The notes: a model not told the origin generated them from the letters alone. A stretch of DNA of 64,000 nucleotides from Episyrphus balteatus (GCF_945859705.1 NC_079135.1:108774288-108838287); one strand, 5' to 3'; shown: positions 35,481 to 48,496, numbered from the stretch's first letter. A program made the numbers and translations.

Positions 35481-38314
35481 TTTTGGTACCTCATAACCTT
35501 CAAATTTTTCAATTTTACTATAAAAGAATACTTTCCTTTTCTTGGAAAATATTTTTTTATGATTCGCATTGTTCACTTGTATGAAATTTAATTACATTCC
35601 ATTGACTAAACTACTTCCAAAAACCAAAGTTCGTCTTTGATTTTCATAAAGCTTTTTTGTATTCATTTAAAGTAAAATTCTCAAAATTAATTTATCAAAT
35701 TAAAAACTACTACATAGTACTTGTAAAGAATATAAAATCAATTATGAAATAGAAATATCAAATATTAAATCTCAGTTTTTGCTTCTCTTTTATATATGTA
35801 TCTTTCCAAAAAACTAACACAAAAAAAAAATTAATTACATTTACAAGAGAAAAACTTTATATTTTATGTCAAATGTGTATAGATATGGCTTTTCATTTCC
35901 ATGCAACATTTTGATCTTCTCTTCTTCTATTTCAATGACAAACTTTATCCTTTTATTCTTCTTCACATAGAAAAAGGATAACATCGCATATCTCTGCCCG
36001 TATATCTCTGTATTTTTGTCTCTGTTCTTTTCAATTATAAATGAAACATTTTGCAACAAGAAACGATATAGCGGCAACCATCAAAGTGAGTACTATAGTA
36101 CAAAAAAAAAATCATCTGTTTTGAAGGCGAATTCAGATACAGAATCTAGAATGTGGCAGTTGGAATATGACGGCATTGGCATCAACCAAAAAAGAAGCAG
36201 GCAAAGACACATCTCTACACTTTTTTAATTCATTTACACACTCCACTGTGTTTTGGCATTTTAAATGAAAATCCTTAGACTGTAAGCTAATCTCCTTTTC
36301 GAAAATTAAACCACATCAGGCGACAAAAGGCAAAAGTTTTCGCTTATATTCAAAATAAGAAGAAGAAGAAGAGAAAAAAAAAATATCACATAGGCTCTGC
36401 TGGTTCTTAACTATTTTCGGCATCAAAAATACAAACTCCTTATAACATCCCATCCGCCATTTTGTCTCCTGACAATTGCAGAAAAAAGAAAAACTCAATG
36501 CCGGAATGAAATAAATTGAATTAATCTGGCATTAGACAATGCCGCCAGATGAAAATCATTGTAAGTCTCCTAAAACAGAGTACGTACTTAAGGATTTTTA
36601 GGTGGAGTAGGCAGAGGCTACATTGAGGAGGTAGGAGTGTTGGAGTCCTTATATAGTGTACTTAACATTTTTCTTGCCTCGCAATGGTGCCATAATAATA
36701 AAATGGTTTCAAATAGCATCCTTACTGCTGCGAAATTCCGGAATTGATTTTTTCTGGAGAATAAAAAACCTGAGCAAAAGATTGGAAAATATATAATTTT
36801 TTTCTTCACTCCTATCTGTTGATCCTTTTTCGCGTCAAAAGAAAACGACTGAGCAGAAAAAAAAAACTTTAAATAACTTATCAATTGAGAAATAATTGAA
36901 ATTGTGTTTTAATAAAATGCAAAGTCCTTTTTTCGAAAGACCCAATAAGAATGGAAGTTTTTTGGTTATTATTTTTTTTTTGTCAGGGACAATGTGAGAA
37001 GGGGGACTGAAGGGTGAAATTATTTCCAGGACCTTAAAATATTCAACAAAGCCTAGAAATCAACTATTCTTTAAGTCACAAGTTGCATTTTGGAAGAATT
37101 TGTTAACACTTCTACTTGTTAACTTTTCAAGTTTAAAAAGGTTATTACAAAAATTAAACCCCTTTAAAAGAAATTCTTTGTTGCGGGACTGATTTTTTTT
37201 TCTTTGAATTTGTTATAACAACGTGGAAATAATACTTTCTTCCTTTTTCCAAAAAAAAACTGTCACGTTCAGAAGTTTCAAGGAAGAAAAGAAAAAAAAG
37301 TTAAAATTACAAAGTTGAGATAGCATTCGGAAACTATATACTCCTTGAATTCACACAAGGATATGAATTTGTTATTTTTTTTTCTCTGCTTTTTTTTTCT
37401 CCTGTAAGTTTAAAAGCATCTGAAAGAAACCGAAGTAGGAATTTAGTTTTTTTTTCTCATAAAAAAAAAAAAAAATCAAGGACGCGAACCTATCACACAG
37501 ATCACATCAGCATTTTATTTATTTGTTTCGTTTCGTTTTTTTTTCTTCTTCTTTAAATTGAATTTTTGTTTTTCATATTATAGTCAATTTGTTTGTCTTT
37601 TCCTTTTTGCTGAAGAATACACAACAAAAGAAACAAAATGTATTCACTTCGATTCGAAGGGAGGCATTTGGATCTATAAATTTCAACACTTAAGAGACTA
37701 AACATTTACTGGAGAAATTGATACACATTTTTTAAAGGACTTCAAATAACAATAAATCTTGAAATTGTTTGTTTGAGAATATTATAGGACATTAATTTCA
37801 TTTGGAAATAAGAGATTTTAAATTTTCCAATTAGAAGAAAAGTATTAAAAAACTCTTGATAGTAATCAGTTTTCTGTGTGTTATCAGAAAAAATCAGAAA
37901 TAAATTGTAATTTTATGGGACAAAAAGTAATTTCGGATGTATTCTGTTCCTTTTTTTAATCAGAGATATGAGATAATTATTTAAGTATTTGGTGAAAAAT
38001 TAAAACTAAGTTAAAAGTAGTTAAGGAAATTTGGATAAAAAACGAAAACTAAATAACATCAAGAAATCAAGATGAGATTTTTGAAATTAAAGGAATTCAC
38101 TGCAGATGTTTTGCTTTGTTGAGCTTTGGTTACTTTGCTAAATTGTCAATTAGTTAATTTTTATTTTATTTTTAATGTCTTCAAACTGCTTGTTATGGTT
38201 TTGATATAAAATACATAAATATTAAATTATACAGAGTAAATAAAATTTTTAGATCTACAATATGTAACTTCACCAACAAGAATTTTCGGTTACTGAACAC
38301 TGAAATTATATTAG
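35481..38314. other. Mostly unique AT-rich stretch, no supported gene
   Basis: No splice-consistent coding exon is seen. 35.8-37.1 kb is comparatively unique and somewhat richer in G+C around 36.4-36.7 kb. Long T and A runs are common at 37.2-37.6 kb. It may be host intergenic or intronic DNA. Confidence 0.35.
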
Positions 38315-39890
38315 TTTTTTTTGACGTGATAACGTCTTATATATCGATGAACCATGGCAGCCACCACAAAAAAGTGACGATATTTTCTAACGTTACACTC
38401 TAGCACTTTCGCAGTGCGGCAAAAAATTTCAATTCAAAATTAAATATAAACTATTACAAAAAACTTCTATAGCTTATTTGGAAGATAATAACCTAAAGCT
38501 TAATTCAAATGAAGGATTTTTAAAAATTCCTTCATTTAACAGGGTAAACAGGGGTAAAACGGAAATATGAAATTTGGGCTAAAATCTAAACGCAAAGTCG
38601 TAGAGAATTGATTTTTTTTTTGCTATAGATAGATGAGATTAATTTAAGAATAACTGCATTTTAAAAAATTTTTAAACTAAGCTATAACGTTTTGTTTGAA
38701 CGTTGTACACGTGTTGGGGCTATGGCAAAATGATGATTTTGGGTAAAAGTAATTTTTTTTGACAATTTTAAAGTAGCCAGGTGAAAGATGAGGGAAAAAA
38801 AATTAGGCGTCTGATACGGATTTTTTTCCAACGCTCTGTGTTTCGAATTATGAATTTTTGAAAAACACCTTGTTTTTTTAGGGGTATTTTTGGGTAATTT
38901 TTGATTTTTAGCTTTTTTTTGGAGCTTTAAAAAAAAACTTAAACTTATAGGACATGTAGGTTTTGGCTTATGCATAAATTTACCGATTTTCATCGTTTTT
39001 TATTTTTATCTTTTTTTCTTTAATAGATACAGGAATAAAGTGTGTGAACACTATTTTGAGATAACGTTAAAATAAAATTTTAGAATTTAACAGGTTATAA
39101 CTTTTGAACAAGAGCAGATAGAAATTTTATTAAACTTTTATGAGCATTCTGATACAATTACCTTTTATTTGGTATATCACACATAACGGTAGACTAACTA
39201 CAAGCTAAATAATGTTAAATCAAGAAACTTGCGAAAAATCTCAGTCTAAAAATTCGACATGGTTGACTTTAAAATATTCTAACTTCTCTTATAAGCATCT
39301 TTGAAATGAGATTGATACGTCATATGAAAGGTGAAATAATAAGCTTTCACATGGTATAAAATACAGGTTGTCAAACAAAAAAAATTGATTCCATAGCGTT
39401 AGAACATAAAAATAAATGTTTTTTTGCTTTTTCTAATGAAATTTGATCGAATTCAAAAAATTCTAGCTCTTTTTGTAGATGTCTCATAGACCTGATCGAT
39501 ATATATAAGACAATATAATTAAAATTTTGTATAGGTTGTCAGGAAAAAAAAAATGGAATTAATGACGTGAGAAGATAAAAGTTCATGTTTTTTTTTTTGC
39601 TTTTTTTGATGAAAATGATTGTTTTCAATAAATTATTTTTATACTTTTTGCGCATTGTAAAAATTTAAAAATGGTTTTATTCTTAAGAATAAATACTTGG
39701 CTTTTAAATTGCATAATTTTTTTTGTAAGCTTTTAAAGTAAAAAAATTAATATATGTGAAAATAAAAAGAGGTATTTTTTTTTTAGCTTTTTCTTGTAAA
39801 TTATGATTGTTTGAAAAAAGTAAACGCTTCAATTGACTCATTTTAAACAAACGCACACAACCTGTTTTCTGACGACGTTATCACGAAAAA
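38315..39890. mobile_element. 1.6-kb element with CGTGATAACGTC inverted ends
   Basis: The left end reads TTTTTGACGTGATAACGTC and the right end GACGTTATCACGAAAAA. The interior has no gene but contains diverged direct repeats of roughly 170 bases, each with CAGGTTGTCA(A/G)-x-AAAAAAA and a later T-rich block with GCTTTTT. An inverted partial copy lies at 63330-64000, and part of the interior (38540-38920) is repeated at 46150-46510. No clear target duplication was found, so the superfamily is unknown. Confidence 0.65.
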
Positions 39891-42669
39891 TCATCGTCCC
39901 TAAACTGGCTTTACAGACAACCTCTTTTATACTACACTGTCTTGATATAAAAAATTTTTTTGAACATAAAAGTTTTTTCTTTAACTCTTTTCTTTGAAGA
40001 GTAGTTATTTTTTTTTTTTTTCAAATAAAATTCACAAGTAATCAAAATATCATTATTTTAATTTGAAAAAAAATTAAAACTGTCTTGAAGTCTCAAAGTG
40101 AAATAACACTCTCGCCAAAATCGATAGTCAGAGCCAAATTTTGCTTTTTAACATTTTTTTTTTTCAATATCATTTTTTCCATGGATCGAAACTGGGTTTT
40201 ATTGTTGTACAGACGAATTGAATACCTCCTCCTTTTTGGAAGTCGATAAAAAAAATTATTTGGGAATATGAAAGAGTTGTACGTACCTACATAATGCATG
40301 CAGGTAGATCGAATATTTTCAAATTATTTCCTCTTGTTATTCCTCTTTTATTAAATTTAAGATTTTTTTTATTTAAACCAACTTTCTATTTAATTTTTAA
40401 TTCTTTCTTTTAATTTTAAATTATAGAAATCTCATTTGTTTTAATGTCGACTTAAGCACATAAAAAGTGAAAAAAATTATTAAGTTTAATTTAATTTATT
40501 TGTAAGGTTTAGTTACAATTTGTTCTATTGGAATTATTAGTATTAAGTAGAAATATATTTTGTCATTATAATTTTACAAACAAATTAAATGTTCATGCTT
40601 AAATAAATACCATTTTAGAGAGAAAGAGAGACATTTTCAAAATTTGCAAATGCAAGTTTTTGTTCAAAATCAAGGAGTAAAATTTGAACTCAAAGAGAAA
40701 TTTTAGTTTATTTCCTTTTTTGTTTCAGTTTTAAGTTAGAGTTCTACAGAGAGTATAGAACAACTATCCTCTCCTGTGTGACCCAGTATTTAAGTTTTAA
40801 TTAGAGAAATTCCAAACTAAAACATCAAATTGCACAAAACACTTAGCTATCACACAGATACAAACTTTAATCATGGATCATATCCTTTCTAATATCCTTT
40901 TAAAATTTTTGAATTTCTGTGAATGTGTGTGTGTTTGAGTGTACTTTTTATGTTGCTCCTCAATTAGAATTGAAATAAGAATAACCAGAAGTTTTTTTTT
41001 TTTGCAGAATTAAAAAAAAATAAACATGAATATCTCTTTTTATGCTTTCCTTGAAAATTATTATTAATGAAACAAAAAAAAACGGATATAACTATCTATA
41101 AAGGATGTAGGTACAGGATGTGTTTGATTTCAATTAAGATTCAGTTAATTCTGGTTCAATAGATTGGATCTGATAGCAAAAATTTTATACATTTCCGTGA
41201 CCCTTGTCAGAAGAATATATCGACCCAAGGACATTTAAACCTTTAAAATAATACAATTCGAGTTAGTTTAGAAATGTTCTTGGTTTCCTAGTTCAAATTT
41301 GACACCGACAAAAAAAGAATATCCTTGGAGTAAAGCAATTCCTACAAAAATTAAGTAATTGACCTTGACCGCATACAAAATTTCATGCGATACTTAAAAT
41401 GTTAATTATTTCCTTAAAACAAGTCATAAAGATTTAAGTTTGCAAACATTACAAACATGAAAAGAAGGTTTTCTTGTCAACAATAAAAATGAAAAAATCC
41501 AAGAAAAACATTCAAGGAAAACATAAAAAGAGTAGATTTTATGCAATGGCAAATCCACTTTTCTCTTCTATTTATAATGCGGGCAACTGGAAAGCAAGAA
41601 AAATATAAACTTTACTATACACAACCTTAAGAAAAGGAAACAAATAATGTCTCCTCTCGTAAAGATGTTGAAAAGTTATTTTCAACAATGGAGAAAAAGG
41701 CACTGACGCATGGTGCGGTAGAAAATACAAAAAAAAAAAAAAAACAAAACAAAATATTATCAAGAGATTAGGCTTTGTTCTTTTGAATATATACCTGTTG
41801 TTGGTCTTGGTCTTCTTCCCTTTTTTTTTCTTTGGCAAGGTGTTGAAGCTGAAAGCTCTCAAGAGATTTCAAATATAAAAAGCTTGATGATAAAGTGTAT
41901 GAAAAATTAAATAGCGGAAAAAAGGGTCTGTCTCCGGTTGGTGTGTTGTATTATAAAAGGCCAATTTTGTTATTTTTAAATACCCAATAGACATTACCTT
42001 GTATTTTTGATGACATCAACTTGACGTAAAATTGGACGTATTTTTAAGAAATCTTATAAGTGGAATAGAATTTCTTTTAACATTTATAAACCAGTGTCAA
42101 TATATTTTTTAAAAAAATAATTAAAAAAAATAAATACAGAAAATATGTGATAATGAAATTTATAATTAATATGGTATTTCTTTTTAAGGGGAAATCGATT
42201 GGAAAGTAACATATGAAATTAAGTGAAGTGGGGGAAGGAGAAAAGATGTTACAAATAATGATAGAAATTACTTTAAGTAAAATAATTTTCGCTCTGATTT
42301 TTTCATGAAAGATTTAACCCATTTCAAAACGTTTACATTCCCCTAGTTACAAAATTTAGAAAAAATTTCAAAACAATAATTTTTTTAGATTTTTTTAACA
42401 AAATATCTTTTTCTTAAAACAATATTTTCAAAACGGGTCTATAACTTTTTTTTTTGAAATTTGGTGGCACCGCAAATTTTGTATGCACTAAAAACTTAAA
42501 AGACAATTTAGATTAACAAAACCGAAAAATTATTTGTTCTTTGCTTAAATATATTGAGAAAAACGTAAAAAAAAGGCATTTTGATTGCAATTTTTATTTT
42601 CAACCAAAATATGTACATAGATATGTTCTTTGATTTTCATAAAATTTAAAAATTTTTGTTGATTCCAAA
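39891..42669. other. AT-rich non-coding stretch
   Basis: No gene seen. It holds the inverted CCGACTTCC repeat at 40205-40252, GTGTGTGTGTTTGAGTGT near 40925, and several A12-A16 runs. 40.3-41.9 kb shows no recognisable element ends. Confidence 0.35.
40205..40252 (-). repeat. Short repeat, inverted partner of 35427
   Basis: The minus strand reads ATCGACTTCCAAAAAGGAGG and continues AGGTATTCAATTCGTCTGTA, matching 35431-35470 apart from a three-base insertion (AGG) and one substitution. Confidence 0.7.
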
Positions 42670-43079
42670 TCTTATATATAAAAATGAGTTCGTTTAGTGT
42701 GTGTGGCCGATAAACTCGCGTTTGGCTGGTCCGATTTTGGTAATTTTTTTTTTGTTTGAAAGGTATTAATATGTAGATGGTTTGTATCAAAAAAAATAAT
42801 ACCTTTTCTCGCATCTTTACATAGCTGTCAATATGTACGAGTAAAAAACCACTCTCGCTTTTTAAAAATTTTAACTTAGCTTAATTTGTAAAGCTTTCAA
42901 AATAATTAAAAAAGTCTGATTTTGAGTGAAACAAATAATTATTCGTCTTGTGATATTAAATCCACATATGGACTGCACAAATAAAATGTATATCTCTGAT
43001 TTTCATTGAGGACAAATAAGTAAAGCATTGGCAAATCAATCAGAGTTATGGTTTGTATCTACATATTATATATATTTCT

Positions 43080-44400
43080 CCTGTGCGTTTGTTTGTGGCC
43101 CTACTAGGCCCTACGACTAGACAGATTTTTCTGAAATTTTGTGTGAAATATATGTGAAAAGGTCCATCCGAAACAGGTTTTGTTTTATAATTGGACCCGG
43201 TAGGTGACGCTGCTGTCAAGTTATAGGCAAATTCCATATTTGCGGTCGAATAACTGAACAGATTTTTGTGAAATTTTATTTATTTGATAAGGTCTATCCG
43301 TTACAGGTTTTGTTTCATAATTTGATCCGATAGGTGGCGCTGTTTTCAAGTTATAGGCAAATTCCATAGGTGGGGTCGAATGACTGGACAGATTTTTGTG
43401 AAATTTTGTGTTATGACAAGGTTCATTCGAGACAAGTTTTGTTTCATGATTGGACAAAGTACTTGGCACTGTTGTCAAGTTTTAAGAAAATTGCACATTT
43501 TGAACGAGCGACTGGACAGTCGTTAGTGGCGCTGTTGTCAAGTTCTAGGAAAATTACATATTTTGATTTTAGTGAAACTTTTTGTGTCTGATACAATTTA
43601 TTCGAAACATGTTTTGTTTCATAAATTGGACCCGGTAGGTGGCGCTGTTGCAAAAGTAGTTATAGACAAATTTCATATTTGGAGTCCGAAAGACTTGACA
43701 GATTTTTGTGAAAGTTCGTTTGTGTGATAAGTTCCATCTATGTTTTGTAAATTATAACTGTATGCGGTAGGGGGCGCTGTTGTCAAATTATATATAGAAA
43801 GACTTGACGCTGTTGTCAAGTTATAGTTAAATTCCATATTTGGAGTCCGAACGGCTGTATAGACTTTTATGAATTTTTTTGCGTTTGATAAGGTTTATTC
43901 GAGACAGGCTTTGTTTCATAGTTGGACCCAGGGGCGTACGTTGAGTTGTCGGGGCCCCGGGGCAAGACTACATTTTTGGGGCCACTTTGATATAGAAAAT
44001 AAGAACAAATAAAAAAGGACGTATACGCCCACTTATTTTTTTTTGGGGCCCCTGATGCACCTATCATTTGTTGAGCGCTAAAATTATGTAAGTAATATTT
44101 TTTGGGGCCCCAAGATTATATGTAATTTTTCTTTCAAAAAAGCAATTTTTTTTTGGGACCCCTTTTTTTTAGATGAAATATTATGTGACTGGCTACCAAT
44201 TCACTGAAAAATATAATGTGTCTCTCTTGTGTCCGAAGTGATTCATATCAAGTATCTTATCTTTTTGCTTCGATACTTTTAAGGCATCGGGGCACCGCCC
44301 CACTTGCCCCAATGGTGTGTACGCCCCTGTTGGACCTGGTACGTGGCGCTGCTGTCAAGTTATGAGCAAATTCAATATTTGGGGTTCAAAGAGCTCATAT
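43080..44400. repeat. Minisatellite of about 130-bp units inside the Helitron
   Basis: Units contain GGACCCGGTAGGTGGCGCTG, then TTGTCAAGTTATAGGCAAATT, then GACAGATTTTTGTGAAATTT, then a block ending GTTTTGTTTCATAATT. About eight full or partial copies are seen, with the GGCGCTG core near 43206, 43335, 43466, 43527, 43640, 43776, 43806 and 44346. Open frames here are by-products of the repeat and not genes. Confidence 0.85.
43929..44329. mobile_element. hAT-like MITE inserted in the minisatellite
   Basis: The ends CAGGGGCGTACG and GTGTACGCCCCTG are flanked by TTGGACC on both sides (43922-43928 and 44330-44336). The repeated flank is part of the surrounding minisatellite unit, whose normal sequence GGACCCGGTA resumes after the right end. 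Several GGGGCCCC blocks with T runs occur inside. CAGGG-type tips and a 7-8 base duplication fit hAT elements. Confidence 0.82.
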
Positions 44401-44722
44401 TCAAGGCTAATAAAAACAAACATGATTTAACTCTTTAAAATGTTATTTCCTCAATTAAAATTGTTTAATACTAAGCTATATCTCACAGTTGAAAATTTTT
44501 ATGATGAACTGAAACTTAAAATTTGTTTAAGTTGTTATTATTAATACAATTTCCGCATTAATTTAAAATGATTTAATCTTCTTAAGAAAATATTTTAATA
44601 TTTAGACGTATGTATAGAATTAAGACGGAATCTTTTCATTTTAAGTCGGTTTCTTTACAATTTACAAAAAAATTGCTACTTTTTGAATTTCCTAAATAGC
44701 CAAAAAAATATCATGATACAGT

Positions 44723-45547
44723 CAAATAAGGTGAAAAAAAGGAGTAAACCTCGGAATGAATGCTAATAGAAATTTTTTTTTGTTCAATACCTTCGGTTTG
44801 GCATTCTATAACATACCTCAAAAGTATAGAAAAATCTCATGTCCGCAAGTCGCGATTTTCAAGGTCAAAGCGCGAAATGGAGATTTTCAAAATAAGCAAT
44901 AAAAGACAATGGTATTATATTCACTATGATACAATACTTCGAGGTATTTTTTAATGCTGATGCCAAAAAATCTAGACAAGATCAAGACAATCTGACGTCT
45001 CTGAAAAAAGTTATACCTGTTTTTCAATTGTCAACCCATATTATTATAACAGTTGCAAACTTACTACCGAAAAACCCTTAAAAGTTATGGTAGAGGGACA
45101 AAATTTTTCATGAAGGTTTTCATATCCATTATCATTAAGAATCAAAACAATGCAATGAAAAAAACATTCATACCTATGAAAAATTGTTATTTTTTGAGAA
45201 AAGGGACAATTTTGGGATATGCACTAAAAAACATCCTGGTACAATCTTATAATTAGTGCTGATAGGCTAATTTTTTTGTTTGTATCTTTGTTTGGATATT
45301 CTATAACTTATGTCAAAAATCAAAAAAAAATTTTTGTAATCAGCATTAAAAAATGCCTCGAAGTTATGTAATTCTTGAAATTCTAATTTTGAAAATCTCC
45401 ATTTCGCGATTTGAGCTTGAAAATCTCGACTTGCAGACATGAGATTTTTCTAGACTTTTGAGGTACCTATGTTATGGAATCCCAAAACGAAGGTTTTGAG
45501 CAAAAAAAATTCTATTAGCATTCATTCCGAGGTGAAACCCTTATTTG
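44723..45547. mobile_element. Foldback MITE inside the Helitron
   Basis: The outer tips CAAATAAGG and CCTTATTTG are followed inward by the inverted arms ACCTCGGAATGAATGCTAAT (44748) and ATTAGCATTCATTCCGAGGT (45514). The arms extend inward for about 190 bases, including GAAATGGAGATTTTCAAAAT and its complement. The spacer is about 400 bases with no gene. No target duplication is evident. Confidence 0.75.
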
Positions 45548-46007
45548 AATGGATTATCAAATTTTAGTAGCGATTGCAAGTGATTGAAAGGAGTTCGAGA
45601 CACATAAGATTTTGTTTTTAAAAACATTTTTTTACTATTTGACGCAAAAAACCCGTGCCAATAACAACATACATACATATCGCCTGGGAAAGCAAAATTA
45701 TTGTAACTCCATATAGTATCTGTTAAGGACATAATACCATTTTGCTTTCCGCTGAAGATTTATGTTGCTATACCTTAATAATAATATTAATGAAACTTCA
45801 TACATACACATTCTAATTAAAATTATAATAGATAGCTGTCAGACAAATGGTTTGCTTTTTTTAATACTTTATACAATTTTATGTTTCTGTTCCATATATC
45901 AAGTTGTGGCCCGATTTTTTGTATTGAAAAAGGTTAACACATTACAAAGCCAAAAATTGAAAATAAATACAAGAAAAATGCGGAACGAAGTCCGCCGGGT
46001 CAGCTAG

Positions 46008-46616
46008 TCTATTATATATATTAAAGTTTGGTTTTGTGTACGTTCGCTAACCGGCCACACCGGCTAACTTATTTTCTTAATTTTTTCTAAATAAAAGAGG
46101 CATAAGAGGAGAAGGTTTAAGGCAAAAAAAATTAAAGATTTTATAGTATAAATAGGGGTAACACGACATTTAAAAAAGAGGCTATTTTCTAAACGGTAAG
46201 TCATAAAGAGTTGACTTTTTTTTAAATGATAGACAAATTTATTGTATAGTTACAAAAAGTATTGAAAAAATTCAAAACCAAGTTGTGAAGGTTTTTTTTG
46301 CAGTCATAGACCTTCGACAAAAAACTAATTACAGGTACGCAAAATTTTGCACAGAAATTTGAGTTACACCATTAGAAAGATATTTAAAAAAAAAATTAGG
46401 GGTCTCATACGGATTTTTTTCATAGGCCCTGTATTTTGAAATACATACAAATTTTTGAAAAACAACTAATTTTTAGGGACACTTTTGCTAAAAGTTTAAA
46501 AGTGAATATTTTTAAAATCATTTTATGAAGTTTTCAAGTTTTGATCCTCTTTTTCATTTGAAAATAAACTAATTACAGAGTGAAAATTATAAATAAATAC
46601 AAGAAAGGTCAGGTAG
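46008..46616 (+). mobile_element. Second Helitron remnant, head-to-tail with the first, lacking its hairpin
   Basis: Directly after CTAG of the first element comes TCTATTATATATATTAAAG, another typical Helitron start. The likely end is ATAAATACAAGAAAGGTCAG at 46590 followed by GTAGT. This is the first element's end (AATAAATACAAGAAA ... GGGTCAGCTAGT) with about 20 bases including the hairpin missing, and CTAG changed to GTAG. The middle carries a fragment of the CGTGATAACGTC family (46150-46510). It should not be able to move. Confidence 0.65.
46150..46510 (+). repeat. Fragment related to 38540-38920
   Basis: Shared ordered strings include AGGGGTAA(C/A)AC, TCTAAACG-x-AAGTC, AGAGTTGA/AGAATTGA followed by T runs, CTCATACGGATTTTTTTC/CTGATACGGATTTTTTTC, and AATTTTTGAAAAACA. 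The copies are well diverged. Confidence 0.6.
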
Positions 46617-46752
46617 TTGCGTTATAAAAAAAAATTAGGTTATAGTTATATATTTTTTTGTAATAACGAAAAACGTCACATTGAAAATTGGTTGTCTGTT
46701 TTGTATTAATTTCTCAAAGAAAAGCTTCGTGTGACGGCAGGTAAGTTTAACA

Positions 46753-47466
46753 AAATAAAATGCACGACTGGGTTGCACGTACTTCCTCTTGTAGTTCAAA
46801 GTATCGTTATCTTAAATATCTATTGGAAATTTAAGATTTTGTTTAGTGTCAGGAAAAAATACTAAAAAAAAAAATTTTAAGTTAAAAAATATTACATTAC
46901 CTAAATTTTTTTTTTCAAAAACCTTTTAAAAAATTTTTTTCAAAAACTTCTTTATAAATTTTTTTTACATTCGACAGTTCAAAATGATGTCTATAAATTT
47001 TGAATAAAATTGACTTATGCTTTGATGAAATATATGAACTATAAAAATATGTCAATTTTTGAAAAACGGCAACGCCATATTTTCGTTCTCCACATATTTT
47101 GAGAAAAACTAAAAACGCAGTTTTGTTAGAATCAATAAGAGTATTACCAAATTTAATCGAGAAAATTGCAATACCTCGAAAACGTTATATGGGAGATATG
47201 CGTTAAAATGGAGATTTTAAAAAAATAAAAAAAACGGGTCTAGGGAATTACGTAAAAGTTATCTGTACCACGTTTCAAGCAAATCCATCCATGCGTTTAG
47301 GCCCTAGCTCGATGTACAGATGGACGCACAGACGCACAGACCGACGGACGGCATGACCAAAACCACTTTTTTGATCTTCTCCATTATCGTAACGTTGGTT
47401 TTGATTAAAACCTCGAATTTTTTTTTCTACACGAAACCAATACTTGCCCTATAGAGCAAGTAAAAA
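46753..47466 (+). repeat. Dispersed repeat family D, good copy (Helentron/DINE-1-like traits)
   Basis: It begins AAAATAAAATGCACGACTGG and GTTGCACGTACTTCCTCTTG. It ends with a GACGCACAGACCGACGGACG tract, TTGGTTTTGATTAAAACC, and then ACTTGCCCTATAGAGCAAGT, which is a terminal hairpin. The start string TACTTGCTCT of the 55804 copy is the inverse of the AGAGCAAGTA at the end. Subterminal inverted repeats, an internal GACGG/GTCYG microsatellite and a 3' hairpin are traits of Helentron-type non-autonomous elements such as DINE-1; the assignment is by analogy. It is closely similar to 55804-56476. Confidence 0.65.
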
Positions 47467-47509
47467 TTATATTTTCGTTGTTGATTAAAATTGTGTTGTG
47501 TTATATGAA

Positions 47510-48496
47510 AATAAATAAAATGCACAACTGGGTCGCACGTAGCTACTTATGGTAAAAGTGGCTCTTATTTTAAAGCTTTTTATGAAAAAAAAAAAAAAAA
47601 AAAAATAGGGAAAATTATAGGTAAAGCATTTTTGATAATGTAAAAATGCATAAAACTGTTTTTACGAATATAAAATTGATGAAAACCCGTTTTTATTGAC
47701 TTTATTCACAAAACGAAGTATGCCATCTGATTTCTTGTAGGTATAGAAAGGAATTTAAAAAAAAAAAAAATAGAAAATCTTAGGAGCCTTTAAAAAAAAA
47801 AAAATAACTTTTTGTATATAGTATACATTTTCCAACATTAAAAAAAAAAAGTTGGTATGCGATGTTAATATTATTCCGCACTTAAAAACGAAGTTTTGAT
47901 AAAATTCATCAACCCGTTTTCAAAAAGTTGATTTTTCAAAAAAAAAAAAAAAAAAAATTGAAATAGGTAGTTTTTAAAAATATAAAAATGTGTTTTTTTT
48001 TAATTTTGTGAAATTATATGAAATTATATAAAGATTACCTGTAGTAAAATTTTGATTGAAATCGGCCTTTTAAATAAAGAAAGAATTCAATGGCTTATGG
48101 TAGGTACCAATATAATATTTTTTTTATTTCATAAGAAGACTCTTGTGTGTAATAAATACAAAAATTTTAATCAAAATCCTTAAAGCCGTTTTTGAAAAAA
48201 AAAATTAACTCTTCTATTTCGTTTTAGCAGGTATATTATCTACCTTTAGTTTTTGTCCTTAAAACAAATATTCAATGTTTCCTCTGGAGAATCACAGTTT
48301 GGAGCAAATCGCTTTAAAGGTTCTAGCTGTAGCTTAAGATAGAGACAGACACACACACACACAGACAGACAGAATTGCGGGAGCCATTTTATTGGAACTC
48401 TCCATCACCGTAATGTCATATGTCTGATTGTTATCTTGAGTTCGAATTTTTTCAAGAATCCTAAAATTGCCTTATAGTGCCTATATCGCAAGAAAA
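47510..48496 (+). repeat. Dispersed repeat family D, second tandem copy
   Basis: It starts AAATAAAATGCACAACTGGG and TCGCACGTAG only 45 bases after the previous copy, in the same direction. It is longer and AT-rich, with several A15-A20 runs. It ends with an ACAGACACACACACACACAC/CAGACAGACAG tract (about 48340) and GCCTTATAGTGCCTATATCG, a decayed version of the family's terminal hairpin. Confidence 0.6.

Larger units (their letters stand above)
42670..46007 (+). mobile_element. Non-autonomous Helitron, 3.3 kb, with nested insertions
   Basis: The element begins TC at 42670, after an A, with TCTTATATATAAAAATGAG. It ends CTAG at 46004-46007, before a T, with GGGTCAGCTAG. A hairpin GCGGA-ACGAAG-TCCGC (45980-45995) lies 8 bases before CTAG. 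TC start, CTAG end, terminal hairpin and A/T insertion site are the canonical Helitron features, and the CGCCGGGTCAGCTAGT end is common in insect Helitrons. No Rep/helicase gene is present. The interior holds a minisatellite (43080-44400), a hAT-like MITE (43929) and a foldback MITE (44723). Cut sites at a TC start and CTAG end are inferred from the family. Confidence 0.88.

Noticed and set aside
43046..43653. Several overlapping frames of 60-85 codons with repeated words
   Set aside because: They are translations of the 130-bp minisatellite and repeat with it.
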